From the NCBI GenBank assembly GCA_017893485.1, contig JACEHZ010000365.1, forward strand, positions 186,001-250,000: a DNA stretch of 64,000 bases, given 5' to 3'. Both the position numbers and the translations under genes were made by a program. Source of the stretch: Hemerocallis citrina. Lineage: Eukaryota > Streptophyta > Magnoliopsida > Asparagales > Asphodelaceae. The notes beneath the pieces were generated by a model. It was not told the DNA's origin. It was given only the letters and a program-made list of their open reading frames with translations, and searched no databases. This document shows, one piece after another, positions 22,064 through 32,600 of this stretch. How positions within the stretch are numbered: the first letter of the stretch is position 1; each line of letters begins with the position of its first letter.

Positions 22064-22999
22064 TGTTGGAAATAAGTGTTTTAACACCGTTTTACGAACC
22101 AGTTTTGAGGCACCTTTTTGAGTAAGATCCATTATATATTAGTGAGCGATCTTTATTATGGATTTGTTTTCTCTTCATGAGTACATCAAAATTATATATA
22201 CTTGCTCAAAATGGTTATGGGGTGAATGTGAAATTGTCTCTAAAGTGACACTTGATATGAGAAAATGGGTTAAGGGGCTTTAGTCTCATATCGGAAAAAT
22301 CATAAGAATAAGAAGGGTATAGATAATATCTCATTTCTATGATTTTTAAGAAAGCAAACAAGAAGGCTCTCTCCTGCGCACGCAGGAGGGGGGGTTACAA
22401 ATCTTGGACCGGATTACATGCGGCTTGTGCGCACGCGCACGTCCTGCGGACATGAATGCCGAACCAACTTGAACCCCACCCTGTGTGGCGCATTTTTTCC
22501 CTAGTTTTTTTTCTCCTGCATTTATTTGCACGTTTCAAACTGATAAACAGTTTTGTCTGTCGTTTCTTCCCATGCATTCATTCACTTGTCTCCCTGAACC
22601 CCTATAAATTGAGACCCCTTCACTTCTCATTCTTCACACCAGAAAATTCTCCTCTCCTCTCTGTTCGGTTCTTTCCTCCAAGTTTAGTTGTTCTAGTGTT
22701 GTTGTTCAATTGGTGATAAAGTTCCACACATTTTCAGTTCGGGAGTGTGATGTGGTGCTACAGTCGACATTCCTCAGCCGTTGTATCCTGCGAAATGGAT
22801 GCCTCTACACTATCCAGCATGCGGACGAGGTGAATTTGTCTTCAAGGTATTGTGTGATACACAAGCCTCGACTCAAATTGATTTGGGTTTATATTTTGTT
22901 ATTTCATTTTCTTTATAATTTGTTCGGTTTTTCAACATCTTCTTCTCCTTTTATTTGTGCCTTTCAACCAAAGTTGTTTTCTTGCAAACTTTTGTAACA
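22064..22999 (+). repeat. Element B 3' LTR (936 bp)
   Basis: Starts TGTTGGAAATAAG and ends TTTTGTAACA. A TATA-like CCTATAAATTGAG lies near 22602-22614. It contains a block at about 22220-22390 (AGTCTCATATCGG and a G-run) missing from the 5' copy but present in the element D LTRs. The many differences from the 5' copy show age. Confidence 0.85.
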
Positions 23000-23879
23000 A
23001 CGATAAAACAACTCAATCAAATTATTTGTATCTTCTAACTTGATACAAGGATATATTACATTAGCAACACAATACAACAAAGGAAGAGGATGAAATTATT
23101 TCAAAAATTTAGTGTAAGCAGAAGAAACGATCTCTCAAATATAAGGATCATGCATTATTTCTTGAAAAGTTATCATCATGCTAACTATTGAAAGAAAAAT
23201 ACTTCCCAAAGTGGAATCATAAGATTTTGAAAATTGCATGGTTGAGTTCTTAAAGGGTTGAATTTTCAGCAAAAAACCAAGAGTAATCATTCAGTTGAAA
23301 GTTTTCCATGCTTTTGACAATACAAAATTCATTTAAAACCGATTTGTATTTAGTAATAACAACAAATAGGTCATAAGTAGAATTCCAACGATATTTAATA
23401 TCTTTAGGGAATTTTCTAAAATGTACTCCCTTGAGATACACAAATCTTTGAATGATTGAAGATTAGGAGCACTCAACTCTATGAAATGGACACAATCTCT
23501 TATTGCAATCGTATATAGGTTCAACTATCTTTAAAGGATCTTTCACACACAAGTTAATGATATGACATACACATGTAACATGAAATATTTAAGACAATGG
23601 AGGAGCAAGCTCTTGAATTAATATGGAAATCGTCATATTATTAATGGAGACATTATCAAAACTAATAAAAAAAATTACCACGAATATGATAATTAGTGCA
23701 TACTAGTATAATATGTGATCTGATAGTCGCACCATTATGCGAATACATCAAATATCCAAAGGATATGATCATCATTTGAAGGATCCGATGACAAGTTACT
23801 CACATCATATGAGCATTTTTACAACATTTCCAACCTTCAGCGGTTAATGAAACCTTACAAGTTAAAGCATAAAAATAGC
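23000..23879 (-). pseudogene. hAT transposase, middle and C-terminal part (degenerate)
   Basis: Cut-and-paste DNA transposase remnant, read from 23879 downwards. Fragments in three frames match the hAT order: a beta-strand/Trp segment (KVSLTAEGWKCC, about 23850), the Cys/His region HVTCVCHIINLCVKD (about 23580-23535), the segment KDIKYRWNSTYDLF (about 23400-23360), and a C-terminal stretch near 23100 resembling the family's SxxYTKFLKYF block. Stops and shifts are frequent. It continues into 36842-37480 across the element F insertion (target repeat ATAGC) and was cut again by copia B at 22999/23000. The rest of its C-terminus and its 3' terminal repeat are not in the window. Confidence 0.75.
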
Positions 23880-24445
23880 TGATATGGCTAAAAATGGGGT
23901 TAAATTGGAACCGTCCAAATCGGGCACGAATCTTAAAGCCCGGGGGTAAAATGGTAATTTCACTTATAAATAGGTCTGAAATGGGAACTGGGCCTTTTTC
24001 CAAAGGCCCAATAACCCATAAACGGGTCCATTTTATTGGGCACGGATTCCAACCCGCAGAAAGCCCAGTCCAGCTAGATAGGAGAATTAGGATTTATGAT
24101 TGTCCATAATCAATGGTACTGATCACTTCTATCCATCCACCGGGAAGTAGGGATTTGATCTTATCTCGAAACTGGTTCCTAAGGCGCCTATAAATACCCC
24201 CCATCCCTCACTATTATCAGGTAATCAATCTGTTGCCAATCAAAGCTCTTTCATAATCTTTCTGATTACTGACTAGAGTGTCGGAGGGTGCGTCGCCGGA
24301 ATCAACCCCGGGTTTCGCACTTTTTGTAGGTCAACGGCAGGAGATCACGTTCAAACTCCGGTGAAAGGTGTTCAGGTTTGACTATTCAACTTCCCTCGAA
24401 TCCACAAATCTATCTGTTTGCCCCACACTGATTTCAACGGCAACA
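23880..24445 (+). repeat. Element F 5' LTR (566 bp)
   Basis: Starts TGATATGGCTAAAAATGGGG and ends ACGGCAACA. The TATA box TATAAATA at 24189-24196 is followed by CCCCCCATCC. A few percent different from the 3' copy by eye. The open frame in its U3 part also occurs in the 3' LTR and looks like no protein. Confidence 0.93.
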
Positions 24446-24448
24446 GAT

Positions 24449-24466
24449 TGGCGCCGTCTATGGGAA
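24449..24466 (+). other. Element F primer-binding-like site
   Basis: TGGCGCCGTCTATGGGAA lies three bases after the LTR end, in the position of the primer-binding site and matching element A at 13 or more bases. The tRNA was not identified. Confidence 0.65.
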
Positions 24467-24515
24467 CCACGAATAGCAATCCATCCTCTTTCATCGGTTA
24501 AGATCACCTCCAGCC

Positions 24516-27175
24516 ATGCCTCCCAGGAAACTGAGATCCAGAGGGTCCAACCATGGGCTCACTCCTCCTCAACCACAACAGGAGGTCCCCCTCCAAACCG
24601 TCCAGCAGCAGGGGCAACTCCCTCCTCAGTCTGGTCAGCCCCTGCAGCAGGAACAACCTCCTCTTTAGAACCCTCAGCCCCAGTGGGCTCAAGTCGGGCC
24701 CCAGATCGTCGGTATTGGGACCTCCCGTCCTCCTCCTCATAAGCACCCTCTTCACCACGACCATATCTCTGTACATAACCCTTCAATCGACTCAATGGCA
24801 TTCCATAACCCTCGGCCTTCAGAAGACCTCCGCAACATCCTCATCAACCAGCAGAAAGAGGAGGACCTTTGCCACCGTTTAGATGAAAGGCGGGCCCGAG
24901 AGGGAGCCTCCCGCTCAGAACGTCAAAATGCGTGATCCCCTCACTGCCACGATTACAGGAGGTCCCCTCTTCATAGGAGGCGGAGAGAGTCCCCTGAGTA
25001 CCATCGAAGAAGGCATCATTCTCCTGCTGGTCAGCAGCCCCAGAGGGACGAGAACGGACCAATCACCCGTGTCGAATTCCAACAGTTCCAGGCTACAATC
25101 TTGCAGGCCCTCAATCTCCCACCAAACAACAACAATAATGCTCAGAGGGTTCCCACTCCTCAGCCAGTTCAAAGCCCTCGCCCTCGGTCTCTAAGTCCTC
25201 CTCAAGCTCCGAGCCACCGCCATCATATCCCTAGTCCTCGCCATTCTTCGAGCTACCGTCGTCGTACCCTACGCTCCCCTTCGTACGAAGATGAGTCCAG
25301 AGGCTCACCAGGATACCGTCGAAGGGATGATGCAGTCTATCGCTGTCTCCACGAGATGGAGAGGTGCCTCAGTCAACTAGACAGGAAAGAGGAGCTAAGA
25401 GGGAGGATCCTCCGTCCAAGTAGACCTCCGTTCTCACGAACTATCAAGGAGGCTCCCGTTCTAGCAAACTTCAAGCCCCCGCAGTTCGAGACATATACGG
25501 GGGAGTCAGATCCCGTGGATCACATCGAGAGTTTCAAAACTCTCATGATGATCTACCAGGCTTCCGATGCTCTACTGTGCAAGACCTTCCCAGCTACTCT
25601 CAAAGGTCCGGCTTGGGAATGGTACTCCCGCTTTGCCCCATCCTCTATCTTCTCTTTTGAACAATTTGAGACCCTCTTCATCACCCACTTCGTGAGCAGC
25701 CGCCGATTCGAGAAGACTAATATTTCACTACTCTTTCTCAATCAGAAGAAGGGTGAAAAACTAAGAGATTATGTCAAGCAGTTTACCGTGGAAGCTAGGT
25801 CCATTGCCTCTCTCGACCAATCGGTAGCTGCAGCCGCCTTCTAGTCCAATGTCCTGAATTCGAGTCTCCGGTCCTCCCTATCCAAAAAGCCCCCGTGAGA
25901 CTTCTTGGACCTTCTTCTCACAAGCGAGAAGTACATCCAGGCTGAGAAAGCTAAACATCGCCCCACATTCGAGGGGTCTTCCTTAGGAAAGGCAGCCGAA
26001 GATGAGGGAGCTAAAAAGCTCCAGAAGGACAACGGGGGTCAGTGCCGCCCGCCTCCCAGATTTGAGAAGTTTACCCCTCTCAACTCCAATGTTTCAACTA
26101 TTCTCATGGAGGTTGAGAAAGAATGAGTCCTGCCTCCTGCCCTAAAGATGAATACTCTCGGAAAGAAGAGGGATAAGGAGAAGTGGTGCCGATATCATCG
26201 AGACCACGGCCATGACACCAATGACTGTCGGGCCCTGAAGAATGAAATTGAAGCCCTCATTCAGAGAGGGCAGCTATCCAAGTTTGTAAGAAAGGATCGG
26301 ATTGATCTTCCTCCACCACCCAGGGGGGCTAACAAACGGCCCGAAAGATGTGATGAGACTCCCGAATTCGAAGAAAAGCGCATCTTGCACCTCATCCATG
26401 GAGGCCCGATGGGAGGAACCTCCAACTCATCTCGAAAGGATTTCATCTGGGAAGTCAACTCGGTGCACAGCCTACCCCCTCCCAAAGGTCTTGGAGTCCC
26501 GGTTACTTTCTCGGATGAAGATCTAGAGGGTGTCCGAACCCCCCACTGTGATGCACTGGTGATTAACCTCCACATGGCTAACTTCAAGGTGGAGAGAATT
26601 CTGGTGGATAATGGCAGTTCAGTCAACATCCACTTCCTGGCAGCCTTCTGAGGGCTCAAATTATCGTGGGACAGGCTCAAGCCCGCCGGCTATACACTCC
26701 ATGGGTTCACGGGAGTGCCAGTGACTATCGAAGGGGTGATAACCCTCGACGTAACCGCTGGCAAAACTCCTACTACCCGGACGGAGCCAATGGACTTCAT
26801 GGTTGTCGACGTCCCAGCCGCTTACAATGTGATCCTAGGCCGACCTGGCCTAGCTGCTTTAGAAGCTGTCCCATCGGATTATCATCTCAAAATGAAGTTT
26901 CCTACCAAGGCAGGTGTAGGGGAAGTAAGGGGGAGTCAGGAGATGGCCCACAAATGCTACATGACCTCGACCGGAGGACCCGTCCTTTCTCTCGAGACCC
27001 TTGAAATTCCCCAAGGGAATGCCAGCCTATGTCAGAACCGGTAGACGAGCTGGAGGAAGGGCTTTTTTAAGAGCAAGATCCGAACCGTAAATTCTTCATC
27101 AGCAAGACCGTCCCCTCTGCCCTCTGTTCTGACATAGTCCATTGCATCAGGAAGAACCATGACCTCTTTGCCTAG
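24516..27175 (+). pseudogene. gag: Element F gag-protease (dead)
   Basis: The start ATG at 24516 gives MPPRKLRSRGS, as in A and G. A basic Pro/Gln-rich N-terminal part is followed by the Gag core (about 25480-25840: FETYTGESDPVDHIESF), the knuckle WCRYHRDHGHDTNDC (about 26185-26230) and the protease region VDNGSSVNI (about 26605). Stops include TAG at 25842-25844 (Gln in A and G), TGA at 26649-26651 (Arg in G) and TAG at 27173-27175 (Trp in G), plus others. Most are single transitions from CAG, CGA or TGG. It cannot make Gag. Confidence 0.85.
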
Positions 27176-30100
27176 ACAGCTGCCGACATGCCAGGGATTT
27201 CCGAGGACCTCCTCGTCCACCACCTAAGTGTTGCTCCGGGGTCCAAACCGGTCCAGTAGAAGAGGCGCAAATTCGCCCCTGAGCGCCAGCAGGCCATAAA
27301 GGAAGAAGTGGACAAGCTCCTCAAAGCCCGGTTCATGCAAAAGTTCAATTATCCCGAGTGGCTCTCCAATGTTGTTATGGTTAAGAAAGCAAATGGAAGT
27401 TGGAGAATTTGCATCGACTTCACAGACCTGAACAAGGCATGCCCCAAGGATCCTTTTCCACTCCCCAGCATCGACACCTTGATCGACGCTACTTCGAGCC
27501 ATGAGCTATTGAGCTTCATGGATGCCTTCTCCGGATACAACCAAATTAGAATGTTCCTCCCGGATATCCCGAAGACCTCCTTCATCACAGATCAAGGTCT
27601 CTATTGCTATAGAGTGATGCCATTCAGGCTCAAAAATGCTGGTGCCACCTACCAGTGCCTCGTCAATAAGGTCTTCCAGAATCAGATCGGCCGAAATATG
27701 AAAGTGTATGTCGATGATATGCTAGTAAAGAGTATCCATGGGTCCGACCATGTCGCCGACCTACAAGAAGCCTTCGACGTGTTGAGGAAGCATAATATGA
27801 GACTAAACCCGAACAAGTGTGCATTTGGGATCTCATTTGGTAAGTTCCTGGGCTTCATGGTTAGCCAAAGAGGGATCGAGGCCAACCCCGAGAAGATCAA
27901 AGCCATACTCGACATGGCTCCTCCTACAAATGTAAAAGAAGTTCAGAAGCTCACAGGACGCCTCGCGGCTATAGGGTGCTTTCTGTCCAAGTCAGGGGAG
28001 AAGTCTCTTCCTTTCTTCAAAGCCCTCAGGGGGGCTAAGGGTTTTGAGTGGGGCCAACAGCAGCAAGAATTGTTCGACCAACTGAAAGCCTATCTGGTCA
28101 ACCCCCCACTCCTCAGCAAGCCTACAACCAGGGAAACACTCTACCTCTACCTTGCTGCCTCTGAGCAAACCCTCCGTGTTGTCCTAGTGAGGGAAGAAGA
28201 CAAGGCTCAGAAACCTATCTATTATGTGAGCAAGGTTCTTAGAGACGCCGAGCTCCGCTATCCGAGATTGGAAAAGATAGCATACGCCTTGGTTATGGTA
28301 GCCAGGAAGCTCCGTCCCTATTTTCAATCCCACTCGGTGGTCGTTCTTACCGACCAGTCACTCAAGCAAGTCCTGCATAAGCCCGAGACCTCTGGGCATC
28401 TGATGAAGTGGTCGATCGAGTTAAGTCAACATGACATATCTTATCAGCTTCGGACCGCTATCAAAGTCCAAGTCCTGTCCGAGTTTATAGTGGAAAGCAC
28501 CATCCCAGAAGTGAGTCAAGCAGCAAATGGGCCGCCCATCTGGATAGTGTATGTAGATGGGTCTTCTTGCACCGAAGGGAGCGGAGTCGGAGTCATTCTG
28601 GCAGGCCCAGATGACTTTGTTCTCCAATACTCCCTCCGCATCAACTTCAAAGCTTCCAATAACGAAGCTGAATATGAAGCCCTAATAGCAGGCCTAGGTA
28701 TGGCTTGCAAGGTTGGAGCGCAACGTGTCCGAATATTCAGTGACTCGTAACTGGTGGTGAATCAGGTCTTAGGAGAATACGAGGCGCGAGACGACTGAAT
28801 GGCTAAGTACTTAGCCAAGGTCCAAAGTCTCATGGCTTCGTTCAAAGAGGCTCAACTCCAGCGCATCCCTAGAGAAGAGAACTCCCAAGCATATGCCCTC
28901 TTAAAATTGGCCTCCTCCTCCCTACAAGGTCTCGAGCAGACCGTCCTAATCGAAGTACTCCTAAGACCAAGCATAGAAGAAGAAGCCCTCGAATCGATGG
29001 AGTCGCTGCCTGTCCAACTCAGGGACAACTGAATGAAGCCTTTGATTGAGTTCCTCAGGGATGGGAGCCTTCCCCAAGATCCTAAAGAAGTCCGTCGAAT
29101 CCGAACGAGAGCGGAGCTGTATACCCTTGTTAAGGGAGTCTTGTACAAATGCTCCTATACCTAAGTAGATGGCAGACCCTACTTGAGATGCCTCTCCCTG
29201 GAAGAAGCCTTGTACGCCTTGCAAGAACTCCACGAAGGTATAGGTGGAGCCCATTTAGGCTCAAGGTCCCTCGCCAGGAAAGTTTTGAACTACGGATATT
29301 TTTGGCCTACCCTACTTCGGGATGCCGAACAACATGTTCGGAAATGCAGCTCCTGTTAGCAATTCTCCAACATCCGCCGCCTTCCCCAAGCACAACTCAC
29401 ATCTCTCTCAAGTCCAATTTTCTTCGCAATGTGGGGGATGGACTTGCTAGGTCCGTTCCCACCAGCTTCAGGCCAGCTCATGTTCCTAGTCGTGGCAATT
29501 GACTATTTCTCTAAGTGGATCGAGGCCGAGCCACTGGCTACTATTACTGAGAACAAAGTGCTACAGTTCTTATGGAAAAATGTAATCTGTAGGTTCGGCG
29601 TACCCGAGTCCTGATAACAGATAACGGAACACAGTTTACAGGGGCAGCATTCCGATCTTTATGTGAAGACCTCGGCATTCAGCAATGCTTCTCCTCCGTC
29701 TCCCATCCTCAGTCCAATGGTCAAATAGAAAACGCCAACAGGCAGATCCTCTCCGGCATCAAGAAGAGACTAAATAAGTAGGCCAAAGGCTTATGGGCAG
29801 AACAACTTCCTAACTTATTGTGAAACTACCGCACTACGAAAAGGACCCCCATAGGAGAGTCGCCCTTCAATCTCACCTTCGGGTCCGAGGCTGTAATCCC
29901 CTTAGAAGTTGGTTTGCCATCCCCTCGCCTTATTGCCTACAATGAAGAGCAGAACGCCAGAGAGCTCCGAGCAAATTTAGACCTCATCGATGAGCTCTGC
30001 GAAAGAGCTTCGATTCGCCAGCAAAATCATCGAAGAAGAATTGAGCAGGCCTACAACAAAAAGGTCCGTCCCACAGATCTCAAGGAGGGGGACTTAGTCC

Positions 30101-30282
30101 TCAGAAAGCTAGCTATCTCATTCCCCAGCCAAAAGAGCAAGCTAGCCCCGAATTGGGAAGAACCATACAAGGTCTCCAAGGTAGTTCGGCCATGAGCATA
30201 TCGTCTTGAAGACCTCGAGGGCAGAGAGATTCCAAGAACTTGGAACGCCAACCATTTACTGAAGTACCAAGAGGGTGCTTGA
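27176..30282 (+). pseudogene. pol: Element F pol: RT, RNase H, second RNase H, integrase (dead)
   Basis: RT and RNase H are open for 480 codons (27308-28750). The FTDLNKACPKD motif is near 27415, YVDDMLVKS near 27708-27734, RNase H about 28130-28450, and the second RNase H starts at VYVDGSSCTEGSG (about 28547). Stops follow at 28748, 28796, 29030 and 29162-29164; the last is shared with G. The integrase core begins near 29430 (WGMDLLGPFPP) and keeps TDNGTQF (about 29620) after a 1-nt loss near 29608. It ends GRHAN-type HLLKYQEGA with TGA at 30280-30282. The order RT-RH-aRH-INT fixes the Tat assignment. Confidence 0.88.
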
Positions 30283-30465
30283 ACGCCTCTTCGAGTACCT
30301 TCAAATGTCGAGCCATTCTTATCTTTTTATTTATACTTGCTTCTTTATTTTCCCATTGTAATAACGGCTTGCAACTTGAAGCGGCCGATTAGCAGTCATC
30401 AATAAAGAACTTCTTTCCCCTGATAATTCTCTTGTGATTATTTTATCTCTCGGTTTAAGACCTTT

Positions 30466-31290
30466 AATTATACTTACTCAAACGACGTGTTCGGAGTACA
30501 AAACTTGGCTCAATTTTGCTTCGCAAGCTCGCTCTTAAGCGAGCTAGAAGTGGTTCATCATTCAGAACTGCTCCCACAACCGTTGAAACTTACTCAAACG
30601 ACGTGTTCGGAGTCCAAAACTTGGCTCGATTCCGCTTCGCAAGCTCGCTCTTAAGCGAGGTAGAAGTGGTTCGCCATTCGGAACTGCTCCCACAACCATT
30701 GAAACTTACTCGAACGACGTGTTTGGAGTCCAAAACTTGGCTCAATTCCGCTTCACAAGCTCGCTCTTAAGCGAGCTAGAAGTGGTTCACCATTCGGAAT
30801 TGCTCCCAGAACCGTTGAAACTTACTCAAATGACGTGTTCGGAGTCCAAAACTTGGCTCGATTCTGCTTCGCAAGCTCGCTCTTAAGCGAGCTAGAAGTA
30901 GTTTGCCATTCGGAACTGCTCCCACAACCGTTGAAACTTACTCGAACGACGTGTTCGGAGTCCAAAACTTAGCTCAATTCCGCTTTGCAAGCTCTCTCTT
31001 AAGCGAGCTAGAAGTGGTTCGTCATTCGGAACTGCTCCTACAACCGTTGAAACTTATGCCGAACGACGCGTTCGGAGTCCAAAACTTGGCTCGATTCAGC
31101 TTCGCAAGCTCGCTCTTAAGCGAGTTAGAAGTGGTTCGCTATTCGGAACTGCTCCCACAACCGTTGAACTTAATCAAACGACGAGTTAAGAGTTCAAAGC
31201 TGGGCTCGACCCCGCTTCTACTCCTCGCTCATAAGCGAGTAAGAAGTGGTCCGCCCTTTAGAAGTACTTTTACAACCATGGATGATTAAC
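30466..31290. repeat. 116-bp tandem array with hairpin in each unit (element F, about 7 copies)
   Basis: The period is 116 bp (hairpins start at 30526, 30642, 30758, 30874, 30990, 31107 and about 31222). Each unit has the inverted repeat AGCTCGCTcttaAGCGAGCT (8-bp arms, 4-nt loop). The same array, with the same period, occupies the equivalent place in element G (57316-58015). It separates the sense integrase end from the antisense ORF end. Open frames read from it are by-products of the repeat. Confidence 0.92.
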
Positions 31291-31429
31291 TAAACACACA
31301 AGCGCAGAAGAATAAACAAGCTTTCACTTCTATAAAGTCTAAAGTTTGGGGAAACTCAGATTACAAGATCAGCTACTCTTCACTACGACAAGTTACAAAA
31401 TTTGAAAAGCCAAAATTACAAAAACTCTT

Positions 31430-32313
31430 TCAACGCCTCCTCGGGGCAGGGATTTTACAGTTTAAAGACACCCGGGGACGGCGGCGCTTAACCTCGGAGC
31501 TCATTTCTAAACCGGCAAACTGAGACACATCTTCAACGCTGCCCCTGACGGTGGCCCCAACGGACGCTCCGCTCGACGAAGCAGCCACCCCATTCTGTGC
31601 GTCAACGGGACTCTGCCGAGCAGGGGGCGAACAAGTTGCAAGCTCGTAAAAGGAAATTCTTTTCTCGCTCTCTTCACGAGTACACGATGTGCTTCTAACA
31701 TTAATCCGCTCAGGTTGGGGTTTGAGGCGACCGACCTCCGCCTCAAGTTCGACAATTCGTTGCTTCAGAAAGTCGTTCTTCACGGCTATCTTGAAGCGAG
31801 AAAGTTTAGCAGGGCCTGCATCGCCAGAGCTATCCGCAATTATTCGACGGAGATGAGTAACCTCGATGCTCTTATCGACCATAACCCTCTTCAGCTCGTC
31901 AACCTCCACCGTCGCCTTGCTCATGGTTGCTAACAACTCATCTCACTCGGCCGTCAACTTGCCCATCGCCACTGTTAATTCTTCTTTCTCTGCCAAAAGC
32001 TCATCTTCGGCTATCGACATTTCGTGGACCTCAGCCAACAGTTCACCTCTCTCCACTAAGACATCAAATAACGCCTACCGAAGCAACTCCACCTCCCCTT
32101 TGGTAGGGGCTTCTCGAGCTTGCTTCTTTAACTACTTCAACTCGGAGATGCGCTTCGCCAGCAATAGCTTGAGATGTTCTAGCTCCAACTCGCTCTTGAA
32201 AAAATACTCTCGACTGCGAGAAAGGGCCAACTTCGTCGCTCCTAAATCAGCTCGAAGACGAGAGGCCTCAGCCACTTCGGTGTTCGGAGATGCCTCGACC
32301 AGACACAACTCCA
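31430..32313 (-). pseudogene. Element F antisense ORF 2: coiled-coil protein
   Basis: I do not recognise a named family. Read downwards from an acceptor-like CTTTTCAG at about 32319 and ATG at 32314, it gives a Glu/Leu-rich coiled coil (SRLRADLGATKLALSR, EKEELTVAMGKLTAE, VEVDELKRVMVDKSIEVTHL). A conserved tail follows (VELEAEVGRLKPQPERINV, STSCTREESEKRISFYE) and a basic end, PAPRRR. Three internal stops interrupt it. Element G has the same protein at 56160-57115, and the tail is highly similar there, so this is a real coding unit of the family. It could be the last exon of the antisense gene upstream rather than a separate gene. Confidence 0.65.
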
Positions 32314-32340
32314 TGATCTGAAAAGCAAGAGCACAACAAT

Positions 32341-32480
32341 GCTGAGTTCGAGCAACACTTAGCTATATTTCAAAGCAAGCTGTTCTCAACACTTAGCGGG
32401 GTTTCAAAGCAGGACGTTCTCAACACTTAGAAGAATTTCAAAAAGTTCTCAACACTTGGAAAAATTTCAAAAGTTCAACA
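32341..32480. repeat. Short degenerate repeats between the two antisense ORFs (element F)
   Basis: Three to four copies of a roughly 30-35-bp unit with GTTCTCAACACTTAG and TTTCAAA. Element G has related repeats (GCTAAGTGTTCACG and GAAATTT) at 55960-56150 in the equivalent place. No coding signal. Confidence 0.65.
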
Positions 32481-32600
32481 CTGTAAACATGGGCCAAAAT
32501 GTCAAAAGTTCTTCTTTTCATTAAAGTCCAAAAAAGTACAAAAGAAGGCGGAGGCCAGTTCGCTATTAGGCGTTGATACAAAAGAAAAAAGAACCTACTG

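Larger units (their letters stand above)
6391..22999 (+). mobile_element. Element B: old, gag-deleted Ty1/copia retrotransposon, interrupted by element C
   Basis: The 5' LTR starts TGTTGGAAAATAAG at 6391 and the 3' LTR starts TGTTGGAAATAAG at 22064, ending in TGTAACA at 22999. Element C interrupts it at 7448-18342. Without C, B is about 5.7 kb. Flanking ACTAT (6386-6390) and ACGAT (23000-23004) are a plausible one-mismatch target duplication. The domain order (protease, integrase, RT, RNase H) is that of Ty1/copia, and the proteins are close relatives of element D (Tork/TAR-like; clade tentative). The two LTRs differ widely, including indels of more than 100 bp, so this is an old insertion. 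Confidence 0.88.

Noticed and set aside
23894..24109. ORF of 71 codons in the F LTR, with a 76-codon counterpart at 36268-36498
   Set aside because: Present in both LTRs as expected of copied LTRs. Not similar to known proteins and overlaps the U3 promoter region.
30516..31289. Open frames of 84-128 codons in the 116-bp array
   Set aside because: Frames exist only because the repeat lacks stops. Not conserved as protein in G.
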